From Vitellaria paradoxa (Eukaryota > Streptophyta > Magnoliopsida > Ericales > Sapotaceae), in assembly GCA_019916065.1 (NCBI GenBank), contig CM034243.1, positions 25,446,147-25,510,146 of the forward strand: a DNA stretch of 64,000 bases, read 5' to 3'. Under the pieces are notes generated by a model, which saw only the letters and a program-made list of their open reading frames with translations, was not told the DNA's origin and ran no database searches. The position numbers were made by a program, and so were the translations under genes. Positions 1 to 11,100 of the stretch are shown piece after piece; positions within the stretch are counted from its first letter, which is position 1, and the number at the start of each line of letters is the position of its first letter.

Positions 1-2740
1 TTTGAGATAAAAAATAAACTCAAAGAGATAAGGCAAAGCAATATGGAGGTGACTGAGTACTATAATGAGTTGCAAATGTTGTGGCAAGAATTAGATCTGC
101 ATTATGAGGCTGACTGGGGAGACTTGGAGGACAACTTAAAGTTCAAGCAGCACCTAGAGAAGGAAAGGCTATATGAGTTCTTAACAGGTCTCAACCGAGA
201 TCTAGATGAGGTAAGAGGAAGAATTTTAGGCTACAAACCCTTACCATCGATTGATGAAGCATTTGCAGATGTAAGAAGGGAAGCTAGCAGAAGAAGGGTT
301 ATACTTGGAGAAAAATCTGTCAGTCTAACAAATGAGAGACCAATGGAAACAACAGCTCTCATTGCTAGGAATGATCAAAGAAATTATCAAAAGGGTGATA
401 AAGGAGGCAGACCCTAGTGCAGCCACTGCAACAAACTTGGACATACTCGAGAGACCTGCTGGGATCTCCATGGGAAACCTGCTGACTGAAAGCCTCGGGG
501 AACTAGCTGAGGAAAAGGATATCAAGTACAGATGAAAGAGAAATCTGCTGAACACCAAAAAGAACCAGAACAGAATGGACTATTCCTCAGCAGATCCCAA
601 CTAGAACAACTGCAGAAACTATTAAGTCAGACTACAACTGGGAGCTCAAAGACCTCTGGAACTGAGAGTTCAAAACCCTCGGCTATGGTATCAGGTACTG
701 CCCTGCACACCAGGAAGTCAAACTCTTGGTTGCTGGACTCTGGGGCATCTGATCATATGACAGGTAATATATCCTTGTTTTATTCATACACACCTTGTTC
801 TAAGAGATCTAGAGTCAAGGTGGCTGATGGCTCATACTCCATAATGGCTGGAAAAGGATCCATTGCTCTCTCAAAAACTGTCAATCTTCATTCAGTTCTC
901 TATGTTCCAAACCTGACCTGTAATCTAATTTCTATAAGTAAAATTACCTCAGACCTCGACTGCTGTGCTAAATTTTGTGCCACTGGTTGTGAATTTCAGG
1001 GATTGGAATCGAGGATGATGACTGGCAATGTTAAACTTAGAGATGGACTATACTATCTTGAAGAAGAAGAGGATTCAGCAAATGTTACAGCAGTGGCAGA
1101 GACTGGAATATCTCCTCTTAGTTCTGATAGGGATGAAATAATGTTAAGGCACTATAGGCTAGGACACCCAAATTTTTATTATCTCCAGCGATTGTTTCCA
1201 GAACTTTTTATTAATAAAAAACCCAGTTCTTTTAAGTGTGAATTCTGTTTACTTGCCAAGCATTGTCGTGCACCTCTTCCCATTAAATCTTACAAACCAT
1301 CTTAGCCCTTTTCTTTGATTCACAGTGATTTATGGGCGCCTTCTTGGGTTCAAAACATTTCAGGAACCCGATGGTTCATCACCTTTATTGATGATCACAC
1401 TAAGGTATGTTGGGTATATCTTCTCAAAGAAAAATCTGAAGCAGCCAAAGTTTTTCAAACCTTCCACTCAATGGTTCTAACTCAATTTAATGCTCCTATT
1501 CAAACTTTAAGAACTGATAATGGAAGAGAATATTTCAATTCTATTCTCAGTGACTATCTCTCTAGCCATGGAATAATTCATCAGAGCTCTTGGATAGACA
1601 CACACCAGCAAAATGGCATAACTGAGAGGAAAAATAGGCATTTGGTTGAGGTAGCTAGGGCATTAATGTTCACTATGAATGTTCCTAAATACTTATGGGG
1701 TGAAGCAATCTTAACAGCTACCTATTTAATCAATAGCATGCCTTCAAAACCTCTCAATTTTTCTGTCCTCGTGACTAGTCTACTTCCACTTTATTCAACC
1801 TTTTGATCTCTTGTGTCTCTTCCTCCAAAAATATTTGGCTGCACAGTCTTTATTCATAACCATTCACCTACTTTGTCCAAACTTGATCCTAAGAGCATTA
1901 AATGTGTTTTTGTTGGATACTCTCCTACCCAACGACGTTATAAATGTTACTCTCCTCAACTTCATCGTTTCTTTGTGTCTATTGATGTCTCCTTCCTTGA
2001 ATCCAAACCTTTTTTTCCCCATACTTTTCTTCAGGGGGAGATCATGAATGAAGGAAAGTCTTGGGATACACTTCCTCTGCCCACTGACCAGAACACTGAA
2101 CCTATCACAGAACACAAACCAGACCAACTTCAACAATCTGCTTCACTTCCTCTAGCCACAGATCAAGTCCAACTGCCACCTATAGAACCTGACATTACAA
2201 CATCTGAGGAACCAAGAGGAGATCCTTACCAGTCAGGGGGAGAAATTCACAGAAGGTCTCCTCAGACCAGAGGTCCATTGCTAACCTATTCTAGAAGGAC
2301 AGCATATCAACAAGGCCAATCTGACTCGATCTCCAATCCTCATAACAATGAAGAAGGTACTGATCAAAACCTGGATCAGGTTCTTGCTCCAGAACAGGAC
2401 CTTGACTAGCCTATTGCGATTAGGAAAGGTACTAGAACCTGCACCAGGCATCCTATATCTAAGTTTGTCTCCTATGCACAACTTTCTCCTACATTTCAGG
2501 CATTCACTACTGCTCTGTCAACAAATAAAATTCCAAACAGCATAGATGAAGCACTAGCAGACCCGAAGTGGAAGGCTGCAGTTCAGGAAGAAATGGAGGC
2601 TCTAAGGAAGAATAATACATGGGAGATGGTGACTATTCCTGCTGGGAAAAGACCAGTAGGCTGCAAGTAGGTATTCTCCATAAAGTATAATGCAGATGGG
2701 AGTGTGGGCAGATATAAGAGCAGGTTAGTGGCCAATCTAG
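1..2740 (+). pseudogene. Ty1/copia gag-pol relic, truncated (copia D)
   Basis: A copia polyprotein relic in the gag, protease, integrase, reverse transcriptase order, entering from the left edge. Visible parts are a UBN2-type gag (43-417), the remains of a CCHC knuckle near 418-460, the protease motif [10 protein letters not shown] near 738-767, a pre-integrase stretch HYRLGHPNF near 1150, an integrase core with HSDLW near 1320 and RTDNGREYF near 1510, and the start of reverse transcriptase to about 2735. Stops or shifts interrupt the frame near 415, 1303, 1806, 2407 and 2668. The protein is closely similar to the copia in intron 14 (13073-18332), so both belong to one family, here in the opposite orientation. 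The relic lies in intron 18 of the helicase gene, antisense to it. It stops abruptly in reverse transcriptase at an inverted segment. Confidence 0.9.
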
Positions 2741-2836
2741 ATTTGCAGCTAAGGATAATAGGACTCTTATAGTGTTCAGCTTCGCAACAGGGGCAAACGT
2801 CTCTTGGTAATCAATCCTCTGAGTTTGAGTGATCCA
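2730..2836 (-). pseudogene. Inverted reverse-transcriptase segment of copia D
   Basis: Read on the minus strand, this stretch encodes the piece of copia reverse transcriptase that should follow directly after the plus-strand relic, with the motif [15 protein letters not shown] and then [10 protein letters not shown]. The plus-strand frame ends at a GTGGCCAA, and the same GGCCAA occurs in the inverted copy, so the two orientations meet at a short shared sequence. Beyond about 2836 no copia similarity remains. This is a small inversion or fold-back repair event within the element. Confidence 0.75.
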
Positions 2837-3120
2837 GAGGTGGATGTTTAGATGGCACAATAAGCAAAGGCCTCTTCTCCAATTTTCACTCCATTTTTTA
2901 TTTATTCTGATGTTGTGGGACTTCATCGAAATGGATATCACCAGAATTATGTTTTATTGAATGCATTTAACATAGGACCCACAAGGAATTCTAATGGCGC
3001 TTCAGATGTTTTTAATTCAAGTTGCATTAGTTTATAATGCTTTAGGTTAATTCAAGTTTCTAAGTTTTCAGGAATTGTATTAGGATTCTTTACAAAATTT
3101 CTTTGTGGTTACAAAAATAG
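2837..3120. other. Intronic spacer, nothing recognised
   Basis: Unique-looking AT-rich sequence in intron 18 between the inverted copia piece and a short LTR element. No reading frame or repeat that I recognise. Confidence 0.5.
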
Positions 3121-3312
3121 TGTCAAGAGTAGAGATGGAATGGAATGGCTTAACCACTATGGAGACCATGCATATTTACATGCATATTTATATACATAAG
3201 TATAACAATTTAGGAAAGAATCAATCACAATAACCACTCTTAATCATATATTCTATCCTAGGAAACAAATAATCAATCTAACCTTAGTTCTATATTCACA
3301 ATATCTCTAACA
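3121..3312 (-). repeat. LTR of composite element E (3' LTR)
   Basis: TG..CA-bounded repeat of 192 bp. It shares the GAATGGcTTAACCAC block, the AATCAATC block and the ACAATATCTCTAACA end with the copy at 4094-4265, and has gained some sequence in the middle. Confidence 0.7.
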
Positions 3313-3383
3313 CTCTCCCTCAAGCTGGAGCGTATATGTTATCTTAGGGGACATTACATCAGAGTTTATTCTCCTTTTCGTCT

Positions 3384-3960
3384 TCTATGGAACTTAGTTC
3401 TTATTCTGATGCTTATTGAGCCGGGGACTCTAGGGATCACAAGTCCACTACTAGTTTTTGGGTTTGTCTTGGCGATTCACTTAGCTCCTAGAAAAACAAA
3501 AAAAACTGTTGTTGCTCAATCATCTGCTCAGGCTGAGTATCGTGCTTGGGCCACCATTATTGCTGAGCTCGTTTCATTGTGTTGGCTTCTTGTTGACTTT
3601 GGTACTTATTGTGACAACAAAAGTGCTATTCAAATAGCACACAACTCAATTTTTTATAAGAGCAGCAAGCATTTTGAAATTGACTGTCATTTTGTGCGTC
3701 ATCATTTGCAGCTTGAAACCCTTTCCATTCCTTTTCTTTCATCCACTATCAAGTTGGCTGATTTCTTTGCAAAGACCCGCACATTTCAATGCTTTCATTT
3801 TCTACTTGGCAAACTCTTATTGTTCTCACCCATCACATCATGAGTTTGAGCAAGGGTATTAAAGAAATATTAGCTTATTAGGGTTACAAGTGAAATAATC
3901 ATTTGCACTCGAATGATGTCTAAATATATAAAGGGTCATCTTTTGCATTCCAAAGGTTTC
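3384..3960 (+). pseudogene. Copia RNase H fragment with start of its 3' LTR
   Basis: The plus strand encodes the end of a copia polyprotein. SYSDAY followed by a stop (normally SDADWAG) lies near 3400. Then come the RNase H motifs TVVAQSSAQAEYRA near 3515-3545, CDNKSAIQIAHN near 3610 and the KHFEIDCHFVR block near 3668. The frame ends near 3860, and the sequence that follows (ATTAAAGAAATATTAGC, then TATATAAAG near 3925) looks like the beginning of an LTR with a TATA box. The fragment sits inside composite element E but runs against it, so it was nested or captured. Confidence 0.7.
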
Positions 3961-4093
3961 AATTGTGATTCTCTAAGGAAGAAAGTTCAATTGTGATTTG
4001 ATCACAATTAAGAAAATCTCTGAAGAAAGCTAGGATTTCTGATTTTGAGAAGAGAACAAGAATGAAGTTCTTAGAACCCCCGCTGTTATACCA

Positions 4094-4265
4094 TGTCAAG
4101 AATAAAGATTGAATGGAAAGGCTTAACCACCGTAGGGTATCATCGAGTCTATCTATATACATTTCCTTTAAAATTTTAGGGAACATTCAATCACAATCAA
4201 TCACATTTCCTATTGTAGGAAAGAATCAATCTACGCCTATTTCTATATTTACAATATCTCTAACA
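4094..4265 (-). repeat. LTR of composite element E (5' LTR)
   Basis: 172-bp partner of 3121-3312. The sequence just inside it, CCA at 4091-4093 preceded by GTTATA, matches the complement of a TGGTATAAC-type primer-binding site. This fixes the element's direction as minus. Confidence 0.65.
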
Positions 4266-4994
4266 ATTATGATAAATTAAGATAAAATCAAGTCAAAGCT
4301 CCGTCTCTATCTCTCTATTCCCCTTGTTTTTTGAAAAAAGAATAATTTTCTTACATGAACCACAACCCCATATGTGATAACGAAAGTGAATTTTTTTTTT
4401 CTTGGTGGGGGGAAGAGATAATTAACGCTTGTAGGGGGTGGGAAGAGATATAATTAATGCTTTCTTGCCTCACTTTACCATGTGTTTATTCATGCCAATA
4501 CAAATCTCTCAAAAAGTGAACAAGAAGTATAATCGAATGGACCATAAATAGTGAATTTGGCATGATTAATCAATCCAAAGGTTGGCTAAAATTACAAAAG
4601 AACAAATGGTAGCACTATTAGGGGATACACTAGCGTACCCAATACCAAGAGTGATGGTTCCAACCATCTTCCTAGTACGTGCAAAATATGTACAATTTTA
4701 GATTATACACAATTCCTAATGTGGGGTGAAGGGAAACCAAAATATGGGAAGAAATAGTAAAGACTTGGCTTGATGTAGTTTAACGGAAGAAATGACCCTT
4801 AACCAATTGGATTTTGGGGGGGGGGGGGGGGGGGAATCCACATAGCAACCTTATTTCCTTGGTAAAAAGGCTAAGTTAGGTTGAGTTTATGCCTCCAAAA
4901 AAAAAAATACTATATATAGATATGGTACCATGGTATACATATAAAGTAAACAAGAACATGTTAGTTTGGTGTAACTGGTGTTTGAAAAACTCAC
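4266..4994. other. Intron 18 sequence before exon 18
   Basis: No gene or repeat family recognised. It contains a run of 19 G at 4816-4834. I looked for the expected next helicase exon on the minus strand here and did not find it. Confidence 0.5.
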
Positions 4995-5105
4995 CTTTTT
5001 CTGCATAAGCATTCCAAGTTCCTCCTTGAGCTTCACATAACACTCTGCCAAACTTGGATCCATGAAGAAATCAATATATCCTTCCAACATTTTCAAATGC
5101 CCAGC
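4995..5105 (-). CDS. DExH3/DExH5: Helicase exon 18 (residues 966-1002), last in window
   Basis: Acceptor TTTAG|GCT, donor AAAAAG|GTGAGT, 37 codons: [20 protein letters not shown], then [15 protein letters not shown]. The frame is open at the donor and the family continues for about 200 residues, so intron 18 must run beyond base 1. Confidence 0.93.
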
Positions 5106-8100
5106 CTAAAGGATATCCAAATTTGAAATTATAGAATCCCATTTTTCAAATTATCTAAAATAAATCTTAAAAATATTTTCCAATAAAGAAAATTACCTGA
5201 ATCCCACCACTGAGAGTACCACCAAAAAGGATTAGAATAGAGTCAGAAACACCAGTTGAATCACGTATGAAAACAGTATTGACCTTTACTTTTTCACCAA
5301 AGACTAGCCATGGGTAGGGAATTGTTTGGTATCGTGCATTTACTGAATTCTGAAGCAGATTAAAAAGCCCAATGAGATAAATGTATGAAAAAACAGAGTC
5401 TAGAATATCCTTTAGACAAGCACAGGTAAAGTCCATATGGATTCTCTTTCCTTGGCCAAAATATTATTGTTGGATAGTTAGGAAAATCAAGCCCAGGAAT
5501 TGGTTCCTAATTTCTAGGAAATTAGTTGCTGATTTCTAGAGATTTGATTCTGATTTTATTGTATTAAATAAGGAGATATCAGAAATCTCCATAGTTATCC
5601 CTTAAATTTAGGGGTTGATTGTAGCTAGAAATATGGGATTCAATGGTAGGATTGTTCCCATGTTTCTCTACATATTCTAGCTTCTTTCTCATCAGAAAAT
5701 AAGTAGAATATGAATATTTCTCCTTCTCCAAAACTTTCATGGTATCAGAGCTTCTCTTGATCTGATTATAAAATGGTCAAACTGGCCATGACAGGAGCTA
5801 GAAGAACCGCAAGTTCTTCTGACACAACTGCAGAGAGTTCTAATCAAGGGACAGCCATGACAAACAACGGAGTAGACCAGTTTTTCCAAAATTCTTCGTT
5901 CCATTTAACCTCTCACAAATTAAATGGAAAAAACTACCTGGAGTGGGCTAAATCCATGAAACTGGCAATCAATGGAAGCGGGAAGCTTGGGTATCTGACT
6001 GGCGAAGTGGAATGACCAGCGGAAGGAGATCTAAAGCTAAGTTTATGGAGAGCTGAAAACTCCCTAATCACTGCCTGGCTCATCAGCTCAATGGGGCAAA
6101 CTATAGGCAAACCCTATTTCTTTCTACCTACTGCAAAAGATGTATAGGAGGCCGTTCGAGAAACCTATTCAGATTTAGACTACTCATCTCAGATTTTTGA
6201 TTTGAAAACCAAACTTTGGCGATCCAAACAAGGTGAAAAAGAAGTTACTGTTTATTATAATGAAATGGCCTCACTGTGGCAAGAATTATATCAGTGCTAT
6301 AATGATGAATGGGAGTGTCCTGCTGATAGTGTGAAGGTAAGAAAAAAGGTGGAGAATGATCATGCGCATCTATTCTTGGCGGGCCTCAATTGTTGTCTAG
6401 ATGAGGCCAGGGCTCAGATTCTTGGAAAAAAAACCTCTGCCACCACTCCATGAAGCATTCTCTAAGATTAAAAGAGAAGAAACCAGAAGAAAATTGATGC
6501 TAAGCAATCGGGAACCAAAACCTGCAACAGAAACTAAGAATTCAGCCCTTGTTTCAAGGAGTATTGAACCTGAAGGGGCAGAAGAAAGAAGCCTTGGTAC
6601 GATCAATGCAACAAACCTGGACATATAAAAGAAACATGCTGGAAGATCCATGGAAAGCCATCAAATTGGAGGAGGAAACCAGGGAATAACAGCTATGCAT
6701 TTTAAGCCACTCGTGAAGAAAAGCAGGGACGGCAAGTCAATTCAGAAGCGTCTCCATTCACAAAGGAACAACTAGAGCATTTGCACAAATATTTTCAATT
6801 TCCACAACCCACGGTAAATCCTTCTCAGTCCCTGACCCAAAAAGGTACATTTGTTATTGCTCTCCTTAGTGTCAATCCTAGTCAAACCAACTCTTGGATC
6901 ATAGATTCTGGAGCAACTGATCATATGACAAGTGCTCCAACCTTTTCTCAACTTACAGCCCATGTGCAGTGAGAAAAAAAAAAAATCAAGGCTGCAGATG
7001 GTTCTCTCTCAGCAATAGCTTGGATGGGATCCCTTGTTATATCTCCTTCCTTAACTTTGCATAATGTCCTTCATGTACCAAAAATGTCTTGTAATCTTTT
7101 GTCAATCAGTAAATTAACTAATGATCTCAAGTGTCAAGCTAATTTCTATTCCTCTCGGTGTAAGTTTCAGGAACTAGTCTCGGGGAGGACGATTTGCAGT
7201 GCTAGAGAAAGAGGAGGTCTCTGTTTCTTTGAAGATGGAACTGAGTCAAGTAAACAAATTCTAGTGACAATAATGTTATGCTATGGCCTTACAGATTAGG
7301 ACATCCAAGTTTTCATTATTTAAAGCACTTGTTTCCAAATTTGTTTAGACATAAAAGTCCATCTCCATTTCAATGTGAGATCTGTGAATTAGCTAATCAC
7401 CATCGTTCAAGTTTCCCTCCAAAACCATACCAAGTAACAAAACCCCTTACACTTATCCACAGCGATGCGTGGGAACCATCTAGAGTTTCAACAATTTCGG
7501 GAAAAAAATGGCTTGTTAGTTTTATTGATGATCACACAAGAGTAAGTTCGTTATATTTGCTAAAAGAAAAATCCGAAGTAGAAGAGGTTTTCAAAAATTT
7601 TTATACCATGGTGGAAACTCAATTTCAAGAAAAAAATAAAAATTTTTAGAAGCGACAATGGCAAAGAATAGTTTAACAAATTTTTAGGGAAATATTTTCT
7701 GGAAGAAAGGTATAATCCATCAAAGTTCCTGCAATGATACACCTTAACAAAATAGGGTGGCTGAACGGGAAAACAAACACCTTTTAGAAGTTGCTAGAGC
7801 ATTTTCACTTACAAATAAGATTCCTAAGTATCTTTGGGGTGAAGTCATTCTTACAGCCACGTATCTTATAAATCGAATGCCTACAAAAATTTTAAACTTC
7901 TAGACACCTCTTAGTGTTTTTCAAAAAAAAATTTCCGTATCCAAATTGGCTTCTAACTTACCACTAAAGGTATTTGGATGCCTTTCTTTTGTTCATATTC
8001 ATGCTCACAACTGCAGCAAACTAGATCCAGGGGCGAGGAAGTGTATCTTTGTAGGTTATGCTCCAAATCAGAGAGGATACAAATGCTATGATCCTATTTC

Positions 8101-11100
8101 AAAAAAATTGTTTGTCACCGTGGATGCAATCTTTTTTGACGCCAAACCTTTCTTTGAAACTCATCTTCAAGGGGAGAACCTAGTTGAAGATTTGAATTAT
8201 GTTTTACAACTAACAATGAAGGATGAACCAAATTTTTTCATCAACACAGAATCGAGTGTTTTAACTAATGACGACCCAAGTCTGAATTCTATAGAGCCAG
8301 CCAACAAACTTTGACAGAATCAGTAATAGAACAATAATGGGTACCAAAGAACTTCTTGTTTACTCAAGAAAGAAACAAATTCTAAGAAATGAGACCGATG
8401 CTCCTCAGCAATGCCAAGAATATGAACCTGAGACTAATCAAAGCTTCAATGAATCCCCAGGTAACTCCCAGTCTGAATCTGTCCAAGATAATGCTTCCAA
8501 TTTTGAGTCTAGTTTCCTTGATCTTCACACTCCTATTACTAAACGAAAGGGTGTCAGAACTTGTATCAAACACCCCATGTCAAATTTTGTTTCCTATACA
8601 TATCTCCCACCCTCCTTCTTTGCATTCACTTTACAATTGTCTTGTATGGCAATTCCAAAGAATATACAAGATGCTCTACAAGTTCTTGAATCGAAGGAGG
8701 CTATTCTTGAAGAGATGAGGGCCCTTGAGAAAAATAAAGAGAGGGAGACAATGGATCTACCAAGAGAGAAGAAAACAGTTGGGTGCAAATGGGTATTCAC
8801 AATCAAATACAAGTTAGATGGATCAATTGAAAGATATAAGGCATGCTTGGTGGCCAAAGGTTTCACTCAAACATACGGTATTGACTCCCGTGAAACCTTT
8901 GCACCAGTGGCAAAGTTAAACACAGTAAGAGTACTCCTGTCAATTGCAGCCAACCTTGACTGGCCTCTACAACACCTTGACGTAAAGAATAAATTCCTTA
9001 ATCGAGACTTAGAGGAAGAAGTTTACATGGATCCACCACTAGGATTTGACAAGAAGTTTGGATCGAAAGTCTGCAAATTAAAAAAATCCCTATACAGTTT
9101 GAAGCAATCACCAAGAGCCTAGTTCAAGAAGTTCACTCAATTCGTAGAAGGTCAAGGATACGTTCAGGGACAAACTAATCATACCATGTTCACAAAGTAT
9201 TCCAATGAGAAGATAGCCATTCTCATAGTACATGTGGACGATATTATTTTGACTGGGGATGACATGACTGAAACAAAGAGGTTAAAAAGGAGTCTTGCAT
9301 CTGAGTTTGAGATTAAAGACTTGGAATCACTAAGATATTTCCTTAGAATGGAGTAGCTCGATCAAAGAAAGGGATTGCAGTATCACAAAGGAAATATGTT
9401 ATTGATCTACTCAATGAAACGGGAATGAGTTGTTTTCGTCCCATAGAAACTCCAGTAGATCCAAATCAAAGGCTTGGAGAGAAGAAAGGTGATCCAGTGG
9501 ATAGACACAGTACCAAAAGTTAGTTGGTAAGCTTATTTACTTGTCACATACACGACCTGATATTACGTTTGCAGTGAGTCCTATGAATCAATTTATGCAT
9601 TCTCCTCATGAAGAACACCTTGAAGCTGTGTATCGAATTCTAAGGTATTTGAAGAGCTCACTAGGAAAAGGTCTTTTTTTCAAGAAGATTGAACAACGAG
9701 GCATTGAGGCATATACAGATCCAGATTGGGCAGGCTCAAGTCACTAATAGGAAATCAACATCAGGTTATTGTACCTTTATAAGGGGAAAACTAGTGACAT
9801 GGGGAAGCAAGAAACAAAGTGTAGTTGTAGAAGTAGTGCAGAAGCAGAATACCGATTAATGGCCTATGAGGTGTGTGAGATGAAGTGACTGAAACAAGTT
9901 TTGGAAGAACTAAAGGGACCTATGACCGTGCCTATGAAGTTGTACTGCGACAACAAAGCAAGCTATTAGCATTGCACACAATCCAGTTCAACAAGACAGG
10001 ACAAAACATGTTGAAATTGACAGGCACTTTATAAAGGAAAAGCTTGAAGCGAGAGTTATTTGTATGCCATTTGTTCCAACATCACAACAAATAGTTGATA
10101 TTCTCACAAAAAGATTATTCAGACCTAACTACGACTTTCTCGTCAGCAAGTTGGGCATGATGGATATCTATGCACCAACTTAAGGGGGAGTGACGAATAG
10201 TTAGGAAAATCAAGCCCAAGAATTAGTTCCTAATTTCTAGGAAATTAGTTGTTGATTTCTAGAGATTTGATTCTGATTTTATTGAATTAAATAAGGAGAT
10301 ATCACAAATCTCCATAGTTAGTTTCATTCCATAGTTATCCATTAAATTAAGGGATTGATTGTTGCTAGAAATATGGGATTCCATGGTAGGATTTTTACCA
10401 TGTTTCTCTATATATTCTAGCTTCTTTTTCATCAGAAAATAAGTAGCATGTGGATATTTCTTTTTCTCCAAAAATTTCAATTATTATCAGAATAACAGAT
10501 AACTTTTGAGAATGATTTGGAAGTATCTCCATCCAATGAATGCTCACAAAAAGAATAAACAGATTTGAGAAAGATAAAGTAAACATTTTCATATGATGGG
10601 GCAGATTTATACACACTCAATCAAATGAGCACACAATCAAACATTTTATGCAAATGGGCATACAAGATAAGAATTTGAATGTGTGTGTTATGAGTGTCTG
10701 TTTATCATACACACATATATAGCAAAGATGAACCTAAGTCCATATAGCACAAAATCAATCCAGAGAACACAATAACATCAACTTGATGCTGAATTAGATC
10801 CACCGGCTTCCGACAACTGCAACATTGTCCTTATGATAACGGCAACATTGTATCCTAACATATCCATCTCACTGGTTTTAGTTCCAATAAGTTTTTTAGC
10901 AACAAGCATATAATTTCATTCATTCATCCCTAGAAGTATACGTTTTAATCTCGTTAATGAAAACATGAAGTTTCCAATCCATGGAAGCCTACAATTTTGT
11001 ACTTTCCCCAATGTAAGTTCTTTTGGTTTGAGAAAAAATATGTTTAATTGTATTTAATCCTTTATTTATTTTGAATTTGAATTATATTTCTTGAATTTTT

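Larger units (their letters stand above)
3121..4265 (-). mobile_element. Short non-autonomous LTR element (composite E)
   Basis: Two direct repeats, both starting TGTCAAGA and ending CTCTAACA on the plus strand, lie at 3121-3312 and 4094-4265. Inside the left repeat is a purine tract on the minus strand (complement of CTCTCCCTCAAGCTGGAG at 3313). Inside the right one is a degenerate methionine-tRNA primer site (complement of GTTATACCA at 4085-4093). This makes it a minus-strand element of 1145 bp with LTRs of about 190 and 172 bp. The interior of about 780 bp carries no protein of its own. It contains a copia RNase H fragment in the opposite orientation. The flanking five bases (AATAG and ATTAT) do not match, so a target duplication is not preserved. 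Confidence 0.65.
5468..10479 (+). mobile_element. Complete Ty1/copia element B in intron 16
   Basis: LTRs at 5468-5739 and 10191-10479 flank a decayed gag-pol. The five bases before the left LTR (ATTAT, 5463-5467) are repeated after the right LTR (10480-10484), a perfect target duplication. The primer site TGGTATCAGAGC (5740-5751) touches the left LTR, and the purine tract AAGGGGGAG (10182-10190) touches the right one. By eye the LTRs differ at about 23 of 272 shared positions, plus a 17-bp insertion, so this is the oldest of the three complete copias here. It is antisense to the helicase gene. Confidence 0.93.

Noticed and set aside
1..4994. Search for the helicase's remaining C-terminal exons
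   Set aside because: The minus strand here shows no sequence like the expected double-stranded-RNA-binding end. The next exon must lie left of the window.
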